Translations under genes and position numbers: made by a program
The notes under the pieces: model-generated
Seen by the model: only the letters and a program-made list of their open reading frames with translations
Database searches by the model: none
Told to the model about the DNA's origin: nothing
Assembly (NCBI GenBank): GCA_022316685.1
Contig: JAKJHU010000024.1
Coordinates: 8,216,943 to 8,280,942 of the forward strand
Length of the DNA: 64,000 nucleotides
Source: Progne subis subis
Lineage: Eukaryota; Chordata; Aves; Passeriformes; Hirundinidae
Reading direction: 5' to 3'
In this document: in pieces, positions 48,469 to 61,642 of the stretch
Position numbering within the stretch: the first letter of the stretch is position 1
Layout of the letters: every line of letters begins with the position of its first letter

Positions 48469-50950
48469 AAGCAGATTTACTATTCAGAATTGAAAATATT
48501 TTTGATGATATTAAAAAAAGTGCACCCTTGTATATCAACCTGTTCATTATCTGCTCAGTCAGGAAAGTAATTCACAAAGTTGCATAAAAGGTAGAGACTC
48601 TTTCCCCTGCACAAAAATTTGACAGCACCCATGTCTTCAGACTTTTATTGACATTCTACAGCTCTGTGGATTTTCATTTCATTTCAGCCCTGTTTTTTAG
48701 TTTATATTGGTTCTTCTCCTCTTAGCATCTTTAGATGAGCTGCAGAGGACTTGTGAAGATGGAATAGTCCACCCATACCCCAAGCCATTCAGAGAACTGA
48801 AAATTTTCTCAAGTACCCCCAAAATTAAGAGTTCAGCATGCCTATACCTATAAGTAAATCTGTACTATCAGCACTAGTTTTTGGAATGTATGTGCAACTA
48901 GAACCGTGGATTATTCAAAAAATATTGTATTGCATATTCACAAGATGAAAGCACAAACTGCAAATCATCCTGATCTGCTGTCCTTGATATACGTCATGTT
49001 GGTGGCGGTCTTTGCTACGAGCTTGTCCCTGGCTACATCACTTATCCTATTAACCAGCATCTTAATGACCCTTCCAAGTGGCTTTTGAGCAGAAGACTAA
49101 GCACGTACTGTCTAAGCACCCTTCCATTTTCTGGAGAAACTGTCTCCTCCTAAAAATGGCTTTGCATCATGCTCTGCCTTTCTACTTCACCCTGCTCACC
49201 CCTGCAATGACCTGAAGGCACTAGAGTCTCCTTAGCTTTCATTCCTTGGAGTTGGCTTGCTAGGGTGCCTTCACAGAGCATTGCATGCCTGCAGTGGTTT
49301 CACCTCCATCTGCACTAAACTCAAAATTTCAGCGAGTTTTAGAACCCCATAAGCCTGTATCTCTTCTCTGACAATACTAGCAGATTTGTTTCTTTGAGAT
49401 TTTCTGTTAGAAAATAGCACGATGCACCTCCTTGCAAGAACATGGAGTAATTGTATAACCACTGGAGCTTTTTAAAATTTATAATATAAGCTTCATTATA
49501 CAAAAAAAATTAGGTATGCATAAAATGTGGCTTTTTAAATAGCTGAAATGCTTGTAATGTAACCACAGGGACAAACTAGAAACCCAGAGGGGAAAGACCA
49601 TAGAAGAGTTAATAGAACTACCCCTTAAAAAGGTAACTCTTTTATCTACACACCACCATTTTCACAGGTAGGTTTATCAAATTGCAAGCCAGCAGGTTCC
49701 AAGAACAACTATATAGGGAATTTCCAAGGCAAAAGTTTAAGTCACAGTTACACAGGTCTTGTCTTTTCTTGTGCTTGGGCAAAATTGCCATTAATATTAA
49801 TGGCAGACAGGCATGCATGTAAAGGAGAGAAACCCCTAATTAGTGTCGTAGCACATGCAACATTCCTAACAGGGAAACCATTTTGTATGCCCTAATTGCA
49901 CAAAATTGGCAACAAGTTACCGTATGCATCTGTATCAAAGGCTACAGAAGCTCATGAATTCTCCAGTGGTAGGGAAACGTGCCCATACTGCAGAGTTTGG
50001 GTGACAAAAGCAGTCTGTGTGTTATTCTTACAACCTCTGCTACCTAGCAAAGGTAGCCCTCCAGGGGTTCCTCACTCACCAGGGCTCCTGCTTCATGTCT
50101 CAGAGGGTAAGAACAACTACCTGTGTTTTCTATCAAGGCAGAGATATTTTTCAGCTTTTTTTTTTTTTTTCACTTAAACAGATCAATCTGTGCTGATATG
50201 CAGATATTACAAAATTGCACTAAGAACACTGTAGCCTCACAAAAATATCAGAATTACACTGATCATATCAGAGAGTAGGGCCTTCTCCCACTAACTTACT
50301 GGAAATTTCTTCATATAATGCACAAGAAAGTCCATTTGGCTGCAGAAAGGTGTTCAAGGTCCCAGTCATGCACACTATGATTTCCACTAAATACAAAGCA
50401 TTACAATTTCTGCAAAAATATTTCAGGATTCTTCTTATTTTTAAGTCAAAGTCAATATGTTTTTTCTAAGTAAAACAATAAGCTAATTTTAGCTGCAAGC
50501 AAAGTTAAGTGGTTAAGTAGAATTCTGAGTAGTAATTGTGACAATGTTTTTACGGAGAAAACCCCTACATTCTTATAATATCTACCTTTTTAGATTTTTA
50601 AATATTTAAATATACATTTCTTAAGCATCTATGTTTTCCCCTCCTAAAAACATCAGCACAAACAACTCCTCAAGTAACTCAGTTGACTTCTCACTGATGC
50701 AACGTACCACATTTTTGCTCCAGAAATTCAAAGACAGAAAAATATCTTATTCAACATTTTTAATTTTTAAACTGGAGAAAGGAAATACTGTGCAAAACAT
50801 TTTCACCTAAATACTTAATTGGAAGTCAACATAAATAGAAGACTGGCATCAACCTACTTAACAAGAAACATGACTGACTCACTTGATATTTTCTTCACTT
50901 AACATAGAAGTTTCTTTCAAAAAAAACAAACTCTTTTCTGTTTGTTGCCG
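48469..50950. other. Unique noncoding DNA, no gene seen
   Basis: Short frames only (up to 93 codons at 49,896-50,177, ending in a poly(T) run). A run of 15 T lies at 50,156-50,170. No named transposon or RNA gene is seen. Confidence 0.7.
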
Positions 50951-50980
50951 CCCCCTCCCCCCCTTTTTTCCCCCCCTTTT
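50951..50980. repeat. Polypyrimidine mirror repeat
   Basis: The tract is only C and T. From 50,956 to 50,977 it reads T, seven C, six T, seven C, T, which is a perfect mirror repeat. Polypurine-polypyrimidine mirror repeats can form intramolecular triplex (H-DNA); formation here is inferred. Confidence 0.9.
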
Positions 50981-51805
50981 AAGCAGTAATCTTCATTCTT
51001 CTAAACCCAAAATCTGGAAGTGACCAAAGCAGAGTCTAAGAATGCAAACATTTAACCATCTAGGAGCTCAGGTAGCAGCAGCATATCCACTTCACCACAG
51101 TAACACAAATCTGCCCATGTTGTATTTCTGGATAGATTATTTGGCTCTTAATACTCAGCTTGGATGAGTTTAATATTTCCCTGGCTGCTCTACTGTCATG
51201 CCCATCTGTCAGAGTGGCATATAGCCCATTCACAAGGTAGAATGCCAGTCTCAACCAGAGTATGGATACTAACCAAAGACCAGTTTAGGAGGAAAGCCTA
51301 TTGAATGCAGCTAATGACACCTTATTTACAGAGATCCTCCTGGTGTCAAGCCGTGCCAAATTAAGAACACATGCTACATTACAAGGATCACATCTGTTAA
51401 CAAATATTGGCACTTTGTCACTGGCATCTGCCTCTTTTGTTAATCCTCTTCAGTCGTAAAAAGGCTGCCTCAGAAGAAGAGGTGTTCAGGCCTCATCATA
51501 CAAGAATAATCACAGATTTTACTCATCAAGCATTTCCCAGTAACAGGCCAAAGTTTTTCAGCATTACCTCTGCATGCATCTCTTCCCATAAGTCGGTGAT
51601 GCCCTCTAAAAAGCTCTGAAATTACAGAGTTATAATACTGACTCAAATTATCTTCTTTCCATTGTCATCTTGTCAGCAATAAGAACATCATGATTGCAGA
51701 AAAAAGAGTGACGAGTAATTAAAAAGTAGAAAAATTACTGTTGCATATTCTTGGTACAGCTGAGTTTGCAATCTAAGTAAAATACTGAATTAAATACCTC
51801 AGCCC
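50981..51805. other. Unique noncoding DNA, no gene seen
   Basis: Frames of up to 70 codons without domains. I see nothing else in it. Confidence 0.7.
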
Positions 51806-51892
51806 AAATAAAAAATAAAAAAATAAAAAAAAAAACCAAACAAACAAAAAAAACCACACCACAACAACAACAAAAAAAACAAACACAAAACC
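51806..51892. repeat. A-rich tract with CAA/AAAC words
   Basis: About 87 bases contain almost only A and C, with AAATAAAA units at the start and CAACAACAACAA in the middle. It resembles the A-rich tract at 1,398-1,484. Confidence 0.9.
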
Positions 51893-54800
51893 AGTGAGTA
51901 CCAAATATTATGTCCAACTTGATGGTTTTGGGGACTCCTTTGCACTCAAATTTAGGGCTTTGGGGGGGTCTTTTCAGTTTGGTTTGTTTTTTCAGACTGA
52001 ACAGTATGGATGTGTTAAGGCACAGACAGCACAGGCCAGTACAAAAAAGACCTCTGTGCTGAAGGCATGGAAATATGCATTTTCCACTTTAAGATTATTT
52101 CCAGTTTCCACCATAAAAACGGTGAGCAGTTTGCCATGAGTCATGCCACAGATATTAAGTCCAGAAGCTGTCGGTCCTTGCCAGCAGTCTCAGCAGTGCT
52201 GTGTGTGGGAGGGGAGGGAGGCTGGCTCTCCATCCAAGCAAGAGGGGATATCAGCAGTGGGGAGTCCTCCCTTTGGAGAGCTGTTGCAAACATCCAATTT
52301 ACTGAATGGAACTCAAAGGGATCTGCACTCCTAGCAAGCCTCTCCCTTCCCCTTGGTCCAGGAGAAAAAAAGAAAGGCATAAGGGATGCCACATGAGGTT
52401 GAGACTGAGGGAATGCAACGGGTTCCTTCTAGGGTACAGAGGAAACCAGTCACAGGGATCACCTGTACTCAAGGCAACATATAGAGCAGAAGTGGGACAC
52501 TCGTTCTAAACTGCTTTCAGGTACCTCCCTTGGTAAAGAGACCAGGATTTTATTCTCTTTGCTTTGCTGAGATACAATTGCCTGGCTGACCACACTGCAT
52601 CAACTATGGGTAATTTACAACAGGATGGGACTGACCTAATAGATAACAAGCTACTTTCACTAAAGGTACCTTAAATGGCTGGGCAAATTTTCTTGAACAG
52701 ACAAGAGGAACATCAGTCCTGAAGAATCTCTTTTGTGTTGACTCTGGAAAGAAGAAATTCTATTTAGACCTGTGTCTAAATGTCCGGTCTAGGACACCAA
52801 AGCCCTGGGAACAGGACGATATTATTTGGAACAAAATGAAGTGCTTTCACTCCTTCATAGATGCACCTATTGTTCAATAATCTCTGTCCAAGAAGGACCA
52901 CTAAGTACTACTACATAATTCACATGATCTTTGTTACCAGGAGATCTGGCTCTAGCTCTTTTCTCTGTGAAGCGTTTCCTCTGGCCACTCTGTTCTTTCA
53001 GTTACACCAACCAAGCACAGCAGGTAGGATCAGTACTGTGAGCTGAATTACAGCACAGTTCACAGAGTAAGCAGAGTCTTCCTCAGCAAGCCTCGATAAC
53101 AAAGGTGGCATAAAACTTCAGTCTTCCTGTACTATTAGAACAGCTCTGCCCCATATCTCATCAGTACGTGGTGACCTTTGTGGAGGCTCAACTGCAGGCT
53201 TCAGAGTGAACTGGCAAGATGAACCATTTAAAATGAAATGAAGACACAGGGCTGTGTGCCTCTGCCTTTGGTGTATGTGGAGAAACTCCTCTCTCCTAAC
53301 GCCAAGAGACAGACATTTCTTGTACCCTCTTATTATGATCAAAACATAAAGCAAATGGTTTGTTTCCTTTCTGCTGTTGGATGAAGACCACGCAAGCGCT
53401 GAGTTGGTTGTGCTCTTTAGTGGCACCACGGTGTCTCACTCAGTGACAGTTTAACCAGCCAGGATGTACAAAAATAGACTGAGGATTTTGTTGAATGGTC
53501 ACAGGAAGCTACAGTTACCAGGGATGTTACAGATGGTTCTTTCCTCTTCCTTTATTGTGGCAGGTCTTGAGCAGAGACATAACCAGATAGAAACTTGCAA
53601 TTGGGACAGAAGAAGAAGCTATCTTGCACTGCGCATAAATAAGGTAACTTCTCCAAACATCACCAAGCCATTTGTCAGCCCACACACCTGCAAAGCTTCA
53701 AGACAAACAGGCACACACAGAGATATTTTAAAAGTTTAAAAAATAAAAACTAAACAAAAACTCACCATCAAGAACAAAAAAAGAGATTTGACTTAAAGAC
53801 CTGAATAAAGTCTATCTTGTGACAATCTATTCCAGCAAAAAATAACACACATACGGTGATACAAACATCACTTGGCCGGTGATTTTTTTTTGCTCAAATA
53901 GTCTTGAAGCACCAAATGACATTTGTGATAATGTCATAGGGGGAAAATGTTTAGCTGCCTCCTGGATTTACCTGGCATGCAAAAGATGTAATTCTAAATA
54001 TGACAATGATATTCCCTTTATACATCTCATGCTAAGCAAATTATCCTAACTACACAGAATATCTGTAACCATAAAGCTACAGTCTGTACTGGAGGCAAAC
54101 AGCTTAAAATAGGAAATTGGAATTTCACCCACTTGGCATGCAGCATCTGAACCACAAGCGGTGAAACGTGATTAACCACAGCTTCTGAGCTGGAAGAGTC
54201 CTTGGTGTGTTTGTTGCAGGCTCCGTACACACGTGCTCAGAATCAGGCTTTCACCTTGCCTGTGCAGACAGCAATCCCAGCAAAGATGTCACTTACAAAG
54301 AGTTCACCCAAGTCAATTCCACTTAACCTGGTAAGAAGGAGAAGTCTATTAAACCACCAGAGCTTTTTCCAGCACACATAATGGTTCCAGTACAAACCCT
54401 GGTCATATCTGCTTCTTGTTCACCAGGGTAAAGCATTGGCATCACTGTTAAAAGCAACATATGTGGCAGTGGAGTCCAGGTTACACCACTTCATTTCAGA
54501 CACACACAAATTAGATGTCTTATCACTCAAATGCTTTCTCTAGAGGATGCATATCTCCAGAAGGCATTTCAAATCTTAGGTCAGTTAAACTTCCCTTTTT
54601 AACAATCTCTCCCTCCCCCACAGCTAGAAAGCCAAGGGTGATGTAGTCTCCTCAAACAGATCCCTAATGCTTGGTGGCAGAAGTCACTTTTCATTTGATG
54701 CCCCTAGTTCAGAGAAGCAAAATGGCATTTCTTGGCTAGTGATGAATCAGAAAATACCTGTTTATCTAACCTTAAATGCCAAATCACACCTCTTCAAGGG

Positions 54801-55090
54801 CTCCTGTCTCATCAGCCAGTCCAGGTAGGCTGCCTCCTGGCCATCTGCATCCCTGGCCCTGGGGAGGCTGCGTGGAGCTGTTGGCCTGCTCAGGATGGCT
54901 GGGAGCCCTGGCAAAGCCTTGCACACTACAACTGAGAACCAACACCAGCACAAGAGAAGGTTTTGCCTCTAGTAGCATGACAGGACTCCACAGGTGCCTA
55001 AACCATACAGTTCTACTGAGACTCTGCAGCCACAAGAGATTTTTGGCAAATAAAATACCAATGCTGAGAGAATTCCTTGAAATTCCGTAG
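51893..55090. other. Unique noncoding DNA with mild GC-rich patches
   Basis: Frames of up to 109 codons (52,067-52,396) overlap antisense frames of similar size. A GC-richer patch at about 54,780-54,960 holds several overlapping frames (63 to 104 codons) and may be an unrecognised old repeat; I cannot place it in a family. Confidence 0.6.
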
Positions 55091-55122
55091 TAATAATAAT
55101 TAAAAAGAAAAAAAAAAAAAAA
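55091..55122. repeat. (TAA)n followed by poly(A)
   Basis: Four TAA units lead into AAAAAG and a run of 15 A (55,108-55,122). Simple-sequence DNA without a flanking element. Confidence 0.9.
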
Positions 55123-55429
55123 TCAAAAAAGGGAAGGGCTAATGGACAAGTGAACCTATTCATATTTTATTCTTTTTCGATAATATAAAATTTAAAATAT
55201 TTATTTATGTACATTTAAAAGGCTAAGGATAGGAGACAGGACTGTAAGGTGCAATTTCTGCAAACCTGAAATAATATACCCATCTCAAACCAATTCATAT
55301 TTATTAGTGGAATAAATCCTTAAATTTCTTTCAAAAATTCTCATCAACCCAATCATTGTTCCAGGCTCCAGACCAACAAACGGATCTGAAAACTTATGTT
55401 AGAGAACACCGTTAAAAGCGTTATTAGAG
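55123..55429. other. AT-rich noncoding DNA, nothing specific
   Basis: An AT-rich stretch with TTTAAAATATTTATTTA words near 55,190. No gene or named repeat. Confidence 0.7.
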
Positions 55430-55760
55430 TGATCTGCATGTATTTTCCTCCCTTCCGTGGAGCCTTCTTTTAAACATTTTATCAAATGCTGCCCTCTAGC
55501 GAACATCTGGCTTCCAGATGAACAGGCAGACTGAAACAGTCGCGAGGTCTAAATAGAAACTCGATTAAAATAACTGAAGTGCACTCCAGTTGAGACAAAG
55601 GAGTCAAAAGAGATGTCTGATTCATTAGCAGAAATTTTTACATTCTTCTATCATTGCTGATGATTTTTTCCATTATTATTTTATATGCATTTGAATTTAG
55701 TGCATTTAGCCATTATGATGTTTTCTGTACCCTCCATATATCCAGCATCTTGCTGTCAGA
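55430..55760. other. Candidate conserved element containing a CTCF-like site
   Basis: Repeat-free sequence with no frame above 60 codons. The left part holds the CTCF-like motif at 55,489-55,502 and several CpG-containing words (AGCGAAC, CAGTCGCGAGG, CTCGATT), unusual for this CpG-poor window. The right part is AT-rich with GCATTTGAATTTAGTGCATT. Conservation is untested. Confidence 0.35.
55489..55502 (-). promoter_or_regulatory. CTCF-like motif
   Basis: CTGCCCTCTAGCGA matches the reverse complement of the CTCF core consensus (CCASYAGRKGGCRS) at 12 of 14 positions, with both mismatches at the weaker outer end. The key CCCTC core is intact. CTCF anchors chromatin loops in vertebrates. Occupancy is inferred. 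Confidence 0.45.
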
Positions 55761-56107
55761 CATTAGAATTTCATATACTCAGTTTTAAAGATATGTTTCA
55801 CAATTCTTGGTACTGTCTAACATCATACAGCTAGCCTGTTCAGAGTTAAATTCTGAACCTTAAACTCACCTGCAAGACAGCAGAGTTCAATGGCACTGCA
55901 TAGAAACAAGTGCATAAGGGAACAAAAATGTCAGTGAAAAGTGTCCAGCACCATCTCTGATTCATATTATTCTTTCTCCTTTTACCTTGAAAGCTTCACT
56001 TACTTACACAAAATTAAAGCTTCTGCCTCCTACCTATTGATGGAAAGAACTCCACTGACAGACTCAGAAAAAAAGAATGGAATTCTCATAACTCATAGGT
56101 ATAATTG
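55761..56107. other. Unique noncoding DNA, nothing specific
   Basis: No frame of note, no named repeat. Confidence 0.7.
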
Positions 56108-56147
56108 AAAAAAAAAAAAAAAAACAACAAAACAAAACAACACAAAC
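56108..56147. repeat. Poly(A) grading into AAC/AAAAC repeat
   Basis: Seventeen A (56,108-56,124) are followed by CAACAAAACAAAACAACAC. Same style as the other A/C-rich tracts in this window. Confidence 0.92.
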
Positions 56148-56768
56148 TACACCTCTCCAGCTCCCACAATAACATGCATTTAATAGATTCCATCCTATCA
56201 ACATTTACACTAGCTCAATATTTTAATAGTATTGGTTTTATTTCTCCATCAACTAGTAATATCGCCCATTATGGTAGAATTAGTTGCCTTATAGTTTATG
56301 AGTAGCATTTAAGTACAGGGGTTTGTTTTTCAAGGGATAATTTTCTTTTAAGTGCACACTGGTAATATGCTCCAACGCTCAGCTTTCCTCCTTTTGCATA
56401 TTGCATATGCTAAGTAAGTTCTTTCAGCAATAAAGTAACAATCCACCACTTATCACCGCAGTCCAAAACTCCATGTGTAACAGGGTCAGAAGGAAGAATC
56501 TCCTTAAGACTAAGACTCCCATTATTTTCTTGAATAATAGAACACTTGTGTTTTATTAGAGCTACATGAAATAAAATACGAAACACTAAAAATTACCTTG
56601 CCAGTCACTGCTACCAAATAGATATTCTGCCCACTACAGTGATAGGCAGTCACATGAATTAGTTTGAAGCCTCATCCTCCAATCCATCTTAGAGACATAT
56701 TGATTCATAAGGTGGGAGGTATCAGCATTCTGTGCATGGGAAATAGCCAAATCTTAGCGGCTGCTTGA

Positions 56769-56785
56769 TTTTTTTTTTTTTTTTT
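56769..56785. repeat. Poly(T) tract, 17 bases
   Basis: A pure T run followed by CTTCC. No element body adjoins it. Confidence 0.95.
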
Positions 56786-57103
56786 CTTCCACAATACCAA
56801 CATGCTGAAGATTTTCACTGCAAAGGAAAAAAATGACAAAGAATGGCAGGTCTTCAGGAGAACTGGCAAATCTAAGGGTATCCAGTTCCAGGGGGCTATC
56901 CCTGTACAGCTTTGGGAGATCTGCCTTTTAGAATATGCTTAGCACTTACCTCTTTAAAAATAGACTGTTTTCAAGCTTCTCAGATGAAATACTACCCAAC
57001 AGAGATGCATGGCGGTACAGCACATTTTTGAAACTGCTGGTGTGGCAGCTTTGATTTTAGCTTTATATATAGATCTGAAAAAGTTAAGAATTAAGGGGAA
57101 AAG

Positions 57104-57140
57104 CAAACAAACAAAAAAAAACAACAACAAAAACAACAAA
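57104..57140. repeat. AAAC/AAC-rich tract
   Basis: CAAACAAACA, a run of A, then CAACAACAA and AACAACAAAC. A/C-only simple sequence. Confidence 0.92.
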
Positions 57141-59040
57141 CTGGGAGAAATAGAGAGAAAAGTATATTTAAGAAAATTATATATAAGAAAACAGAAAATT
57201 CAGGGCATATATTTCATGCAAAATATACATGACCATCATGTAAAACGATCCACTAGGTGTGTCAAAATCCATGGTTTATATGATGCAAGTATCTGTTGAA
57301 GGTGATGCACAAAAATGCAGCACTGACTGTGACTGTTCATTCATAACCATCATGGGCCACTCAGTCCTTAGACCTCTGATATGACTCTCTTGAAGGGATT
57401 TTTCATGAGGGTATGCAGGAACACAGCTGCATGACTGGAATAAAAGCAGGAAACAAAAGCCAAAAGATAGACCAAAATACCATCCAAATACATAAAGTTT
57501 CAATAATGTGTTTATGTTTCTGTAAGAGTGCAGAGCAAGTGTAGGAATCATTTTCAATTTTGACAGAAGACTGCCTTTTCCTTTCTTTCATCCGGCCTTC
57601 CAGGCATCAAGAGAGTCCTCAGTAACACTCCTGCCTCAGAATGACAATTTGCTCACTCTCCAGTGGATGTGTGTACAACCAGGATTCAGGGACAAAGATG
57701 GCTGCATGGGTCATCAGCTTTGCTTGGTAAAGGCCTAGCACTGGCAGGGAGAGCAAAGGAAAAAAACTGATCCATTACTCCCCAGACACCCACTAAAAGG
57801 AACCCGTAGACTGCACGGCAGACTTAAACAGAATTTATTATGGCATATGGAGATTAATGAACTTCATAATTTGTGCAATGTGGAAAGTATTGGCATCCCA
57901 CACAATGAAGAAATTCAGAGTGAACAGGACTTTGCTTTTGCAGAGAGACACCCAGCGCTGTGCAACAAGCCTTGACAGCACCTTTCCCACCTGAGTGGCT
58001 GGGTACAACTTAAGCAACGTAATGTGCTAAGCAACCAATCCCTAGTGTCCGTTCTTGTGATTTTATTCCAAATTATATCAGTTTTAGATAATTTCTTGCC
58101 TGTGGTTCTCTGTCAGCACAGAGGGGTCTTATGGAAACTGAATCAGTGCTGAAATGAGGGCTTTGCTGGAAATGATTCTGCCCAGTTGGTGCAGCAGCTC
58201 GTTAAAATCTGCCTCCAGCGAGCTACAGCCCCTACCACTGCTCCTTCTGATACCCAGGCTGTGTCACTTACACAGAACTTCTGCTATTCCCCCCTGCCCA
58301 GCCAGGCATGGATCTGCCACTGCCCATGAAACTTAGTGTCATTAGTTTGATGGGGGGCCCTGGGCAGAACCATGTACCCAACTCCAATGCTCACCCTCCT
58401 CCTAGAGCATGGGGAGCTGCTAAAAGAGCTGGAGAGCTCTGCTTGGTTTTACTCACTGTTTCCTATCTGACGAGCACAAGAATTAACAGTCCAGTTTGTG
58501 CTGGGCTTACATGCTAGCTAGACACTTGTTAACTCCCTAACTTCCCTGTCCACCAGAACTTCACTGCAATTAGATATTTCCTTTCTAGAAGTCACCAGTT
58601 ACAAGTTACATCACTACTTTCAAAGCACAATTCTTATCCCACAACGAAGCATTGAAATGCTTTGCATGTTTTGAAGCAGCACGTGCCAACAAGCACTGGA
58701 TGCAGTCAAACCAACCAAGATAAACTCACACCAGCAGCCATAAAGTACATTGATTTTACTAAATATTTCCTTGAGAAGAGTGCCGAAAGAATCACTTCTC
58801 CACCTGCACAAAGACAACTTCCATCCTGACAGCTCTGCAGCACAACCCAAATGAGGGAGAGAACTGACCTCCTCCAAGCTCTACTGGGCACTGAAATCAC
58901 ACATCCCAGGCCTTTCAAGTATCATATTTACTCAAGACTCCTTAACTAATCTGTATTCATGTAAACATCGGAGATAGAACTTCCTATTCTGCAAAAATAT
59001 GAGAAGAGAGAAGTCAAATAAGGGGTTAAATTTTACCTCC

Positions 59041-59180
59041 CAATTAAATGGGTCAGAAATCCAAAGTCAATCAATAATTACTTTGCATATACCATTTCCA
59101 AAGTTTGTAAAATTGCCCAGTATAGCTAATTATTCCATTATCTAGTAATCTCTCCTCATTTAAGGTGGATTTTCAGTAAT
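59041..59180. other. Small candidate regulatory element with homeodomain/POU-type sites
   Basis: TCAATCAATAATTA at about 59,067-59,080 (PBX/HOX-like) lies two bases before TTTGCAT at 59,082-59,088, a 7-of-8 octamer. The surrounding sequence is rich in TAAT and repeat-free. This is motif-level inference only. Confidence 0.25.
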
Positions 59181-61623
59181 GGCACATGTAGTCAAGCACC
59201 TTACACAATTCATTGCTGATCCTATGCTTTCACATCTGCTCAGCTGCTGTCTGTTGCCCACTGTTCACAGTGAAAATCCATGATCCACCTTACAACTGCC
59301 AGCATTCTGGCAGGCATCAGACACACTTGGCACAGTTAGGAGCAGTATCCCTTCCATGAGATAGAGTAATATGCTTTTCTTCCCCTTAATTTATCCAGGT
59401 AGATGGTTTAACTCTATTTGGACTTGGCTTTAGGTTGCAAAGATGAAATGTACTTGTACGTATGGATGCACATGCACGTTTATAAAACACAGCTATTGAA
59501 GTCACACAAAAACTGTGCATAAAGTCTTTTTCTCCTGCAAAATTATATTTAGGTAATATTCATGCAAACATCTATTTTGGGAAATACTAAGACAGTAAAA
59601 TCATCACTATAAAATAGCTATCAAATGGAGTACTGTATCCTACTTCCCCTTCAAAAAGTGGCAAAAATCAATTTATTGCAGTGGTAGAAACTCTGACATC
59701 TAAATAGCCACTACCTGCCAAATATGTTGTCCTGTTAGTATTCTGCAATTAAAAATAATTAAAATAATACAAAAAGAAAAGTTTAATCTTATTACGAATT
59801 CTTTTTGGATTTGCTTATTAATCTCCATTGTTTTCTGAGACCTGCTATGAAAATTACATATATGTTGACCATTTTCCCACTTTTACCAAAGAAAAACACA
59901 GATTTGTTTGAAAATTTACTTAAGAAAATGCTCCCAGGCTAAGACCTTCTATGCCAAGTTTCAGCCCAGAGTGAATTTTTATGACCGAGTTATAAACCTT
60001 TGAAAATAAGAAACTAATACTGCAAGGATTTAAAATAATAGAAAATGTTTCACATAATATAAATCTATAAGCAGAGCATTATATTTAAGTCTTAATATCT
60101 ACATAGTTGGATTATCTTATATCTTGACAATCATACTAAGTAATCTTGCCTCCTTTCCTCTTCTTCTGATTCAGTGTTTCATTCTTATGCATGAACAATG
60201 CTCTGGGCCATAAAATACTGTATTAATATTAGTTTGTCACAGTAGACTAAATTTAGAACAACTCATTAATATGGGAGAGTAAAAGGCATTCTGCCAGGAG
60301 TGTGAGTGACTCTACAAGCTCTTAAGGCTATAAGTTATGCAGATATGCCACTTGAACTAGAGAGCTAGCAATTCCTTTTGTTATTAATAAGAGATTCTAT
60401 TAGTTGAAGCCATTTCTATTTCTAATTAAGAAATGTGGAAAAAGGCAATTTTACTATTGAATGTATTTCTGATGTGTAGCCAGAATAAGGCACACGCCAT
60501 CTTTCTCTGCTTTCTGGTCAGATAGGATTAGTGGCACACGCACAGAATGAATTTTCCCCTGCAGTACACAGGAAAAAAACAAATGCACTACAGTATTTTC
60601 TTTGGTACAATCATAATCTGTGCATCAGGAAAAAAACCCAGCAACCAGAGCTGTTTCAAAACAGATCTGATAATGTTTAGAACTGCCCCAGTGAAGAAAG
60701 TTTTTATTTTTCACAAATATGGTCTTTCATTCGTATAGTTTCATGCCAGTAATACCTCCTCAAAGGTTGTCAAATATTAATTTTTTTAAATTTAGTCCCT
60801 TGCTAAGCTACAAATATTCATGTTTAACACCAAGTAGCAGTTCAGGGGCTGACAACAGTATGTACCTTTTGAATGATGCATAGAAAGCAGCAGTTAGCAC
60901 AAAGACAAAGCCACCAGATTGGTCTCAGGGAAACCCAGTGTCTGAATTTTTCATGATTCCTCCAGCACTTAAAGAATAAGAAACTGGCTACTACTGTTGG
61001 GAGATCAGCATTGTGAAGGTCAGAGCCCAAAAACATGCAAGTGAATCAGGTTTTGCCTGGGGAAAGTGAAAAGGGATTTAAGCTGCTTAAGAGAATTATA
61101 AAGATTTTTTTAATGCATTTTACAAACACCGTGGTAGCAAAACAATAGCTATAAAAACGAGGAGAATCATGTCCACCATTCATTGCTTGTAAGTCACAAA
61201 AGACAGAGAAAAGACCTTTTCTTTATGTCTGAAGGCTTAAAACTTCCAGAGATTATTCTTTAACTTACAGACTTCCTATTACCTTTCTTTTGCCTTTCAA
61301 GAACTCCAGCTACTTCAGATAAATAGGAACTGTAAAATAAATCCAGTAATTTCTGTATGCTTAAAAATGCAGTAAAGTGATGTCTTCATTACATCACAGC
61401 CCAGTGTCCTGTGTTTCTGTTTATTTTCCATAGCAGACAAACTTTACTTGATCTCATAATTATTTCTAGAAAGTATAAATTGATTCCAGGGGGAAGAAAA
61501 AAAGAAGAAAAATAACAGAAACTGCTTAGAAAAACATTACAGTGTTTAAGCAACTGATGGCTTCACCTGTCATCATCTAGTTAAGCTCTTAATGAGTTAT
61601 TTTCTATTCTTGGTCACATCTGA
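59181..61623. other. AT-rich noncoding DNA, no gene seen
   Basis: Few open frames, none above 64 codons. The section 59,560-60,470 is especially AT-rich and could include further conserved elements, but nothing specific is visible. Confidence 0.65.
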
Positions 61624-61642
61624 TTTTTTTTTTTTTTTTTTT
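61624..61642. repeat. Poly(T) tract, 19 bases
   Basis: A pure T run, the longest poly(T) of the window. No element body adjoins it. Confidence 0.95.

Larger units (their letters stand above)
56148..59040. other. Unique noncoding DNA, no gene seen
   Basis: Frames of up to 96 codons (57,009-57,299, plus) without domains. It contains the homopolymer tracts at 56,769-56,785 and 57,104-57,140. A weaker CTCF-like CCACTAGGTG is at 57,250-57,259. Confidence 0.65.

Noticed and set aside
48906..49088. 60-codon frame with a hydrophobic segment
   Set aside because: Too short, no homology recognised, no flanking gene structure.
57250..57263. Possible second CTCF site (CCACTAGGTG)
   Set aside because: The conserved GGCAG end is missing; only 11 of 14 positions match, with the mismatches in the core.
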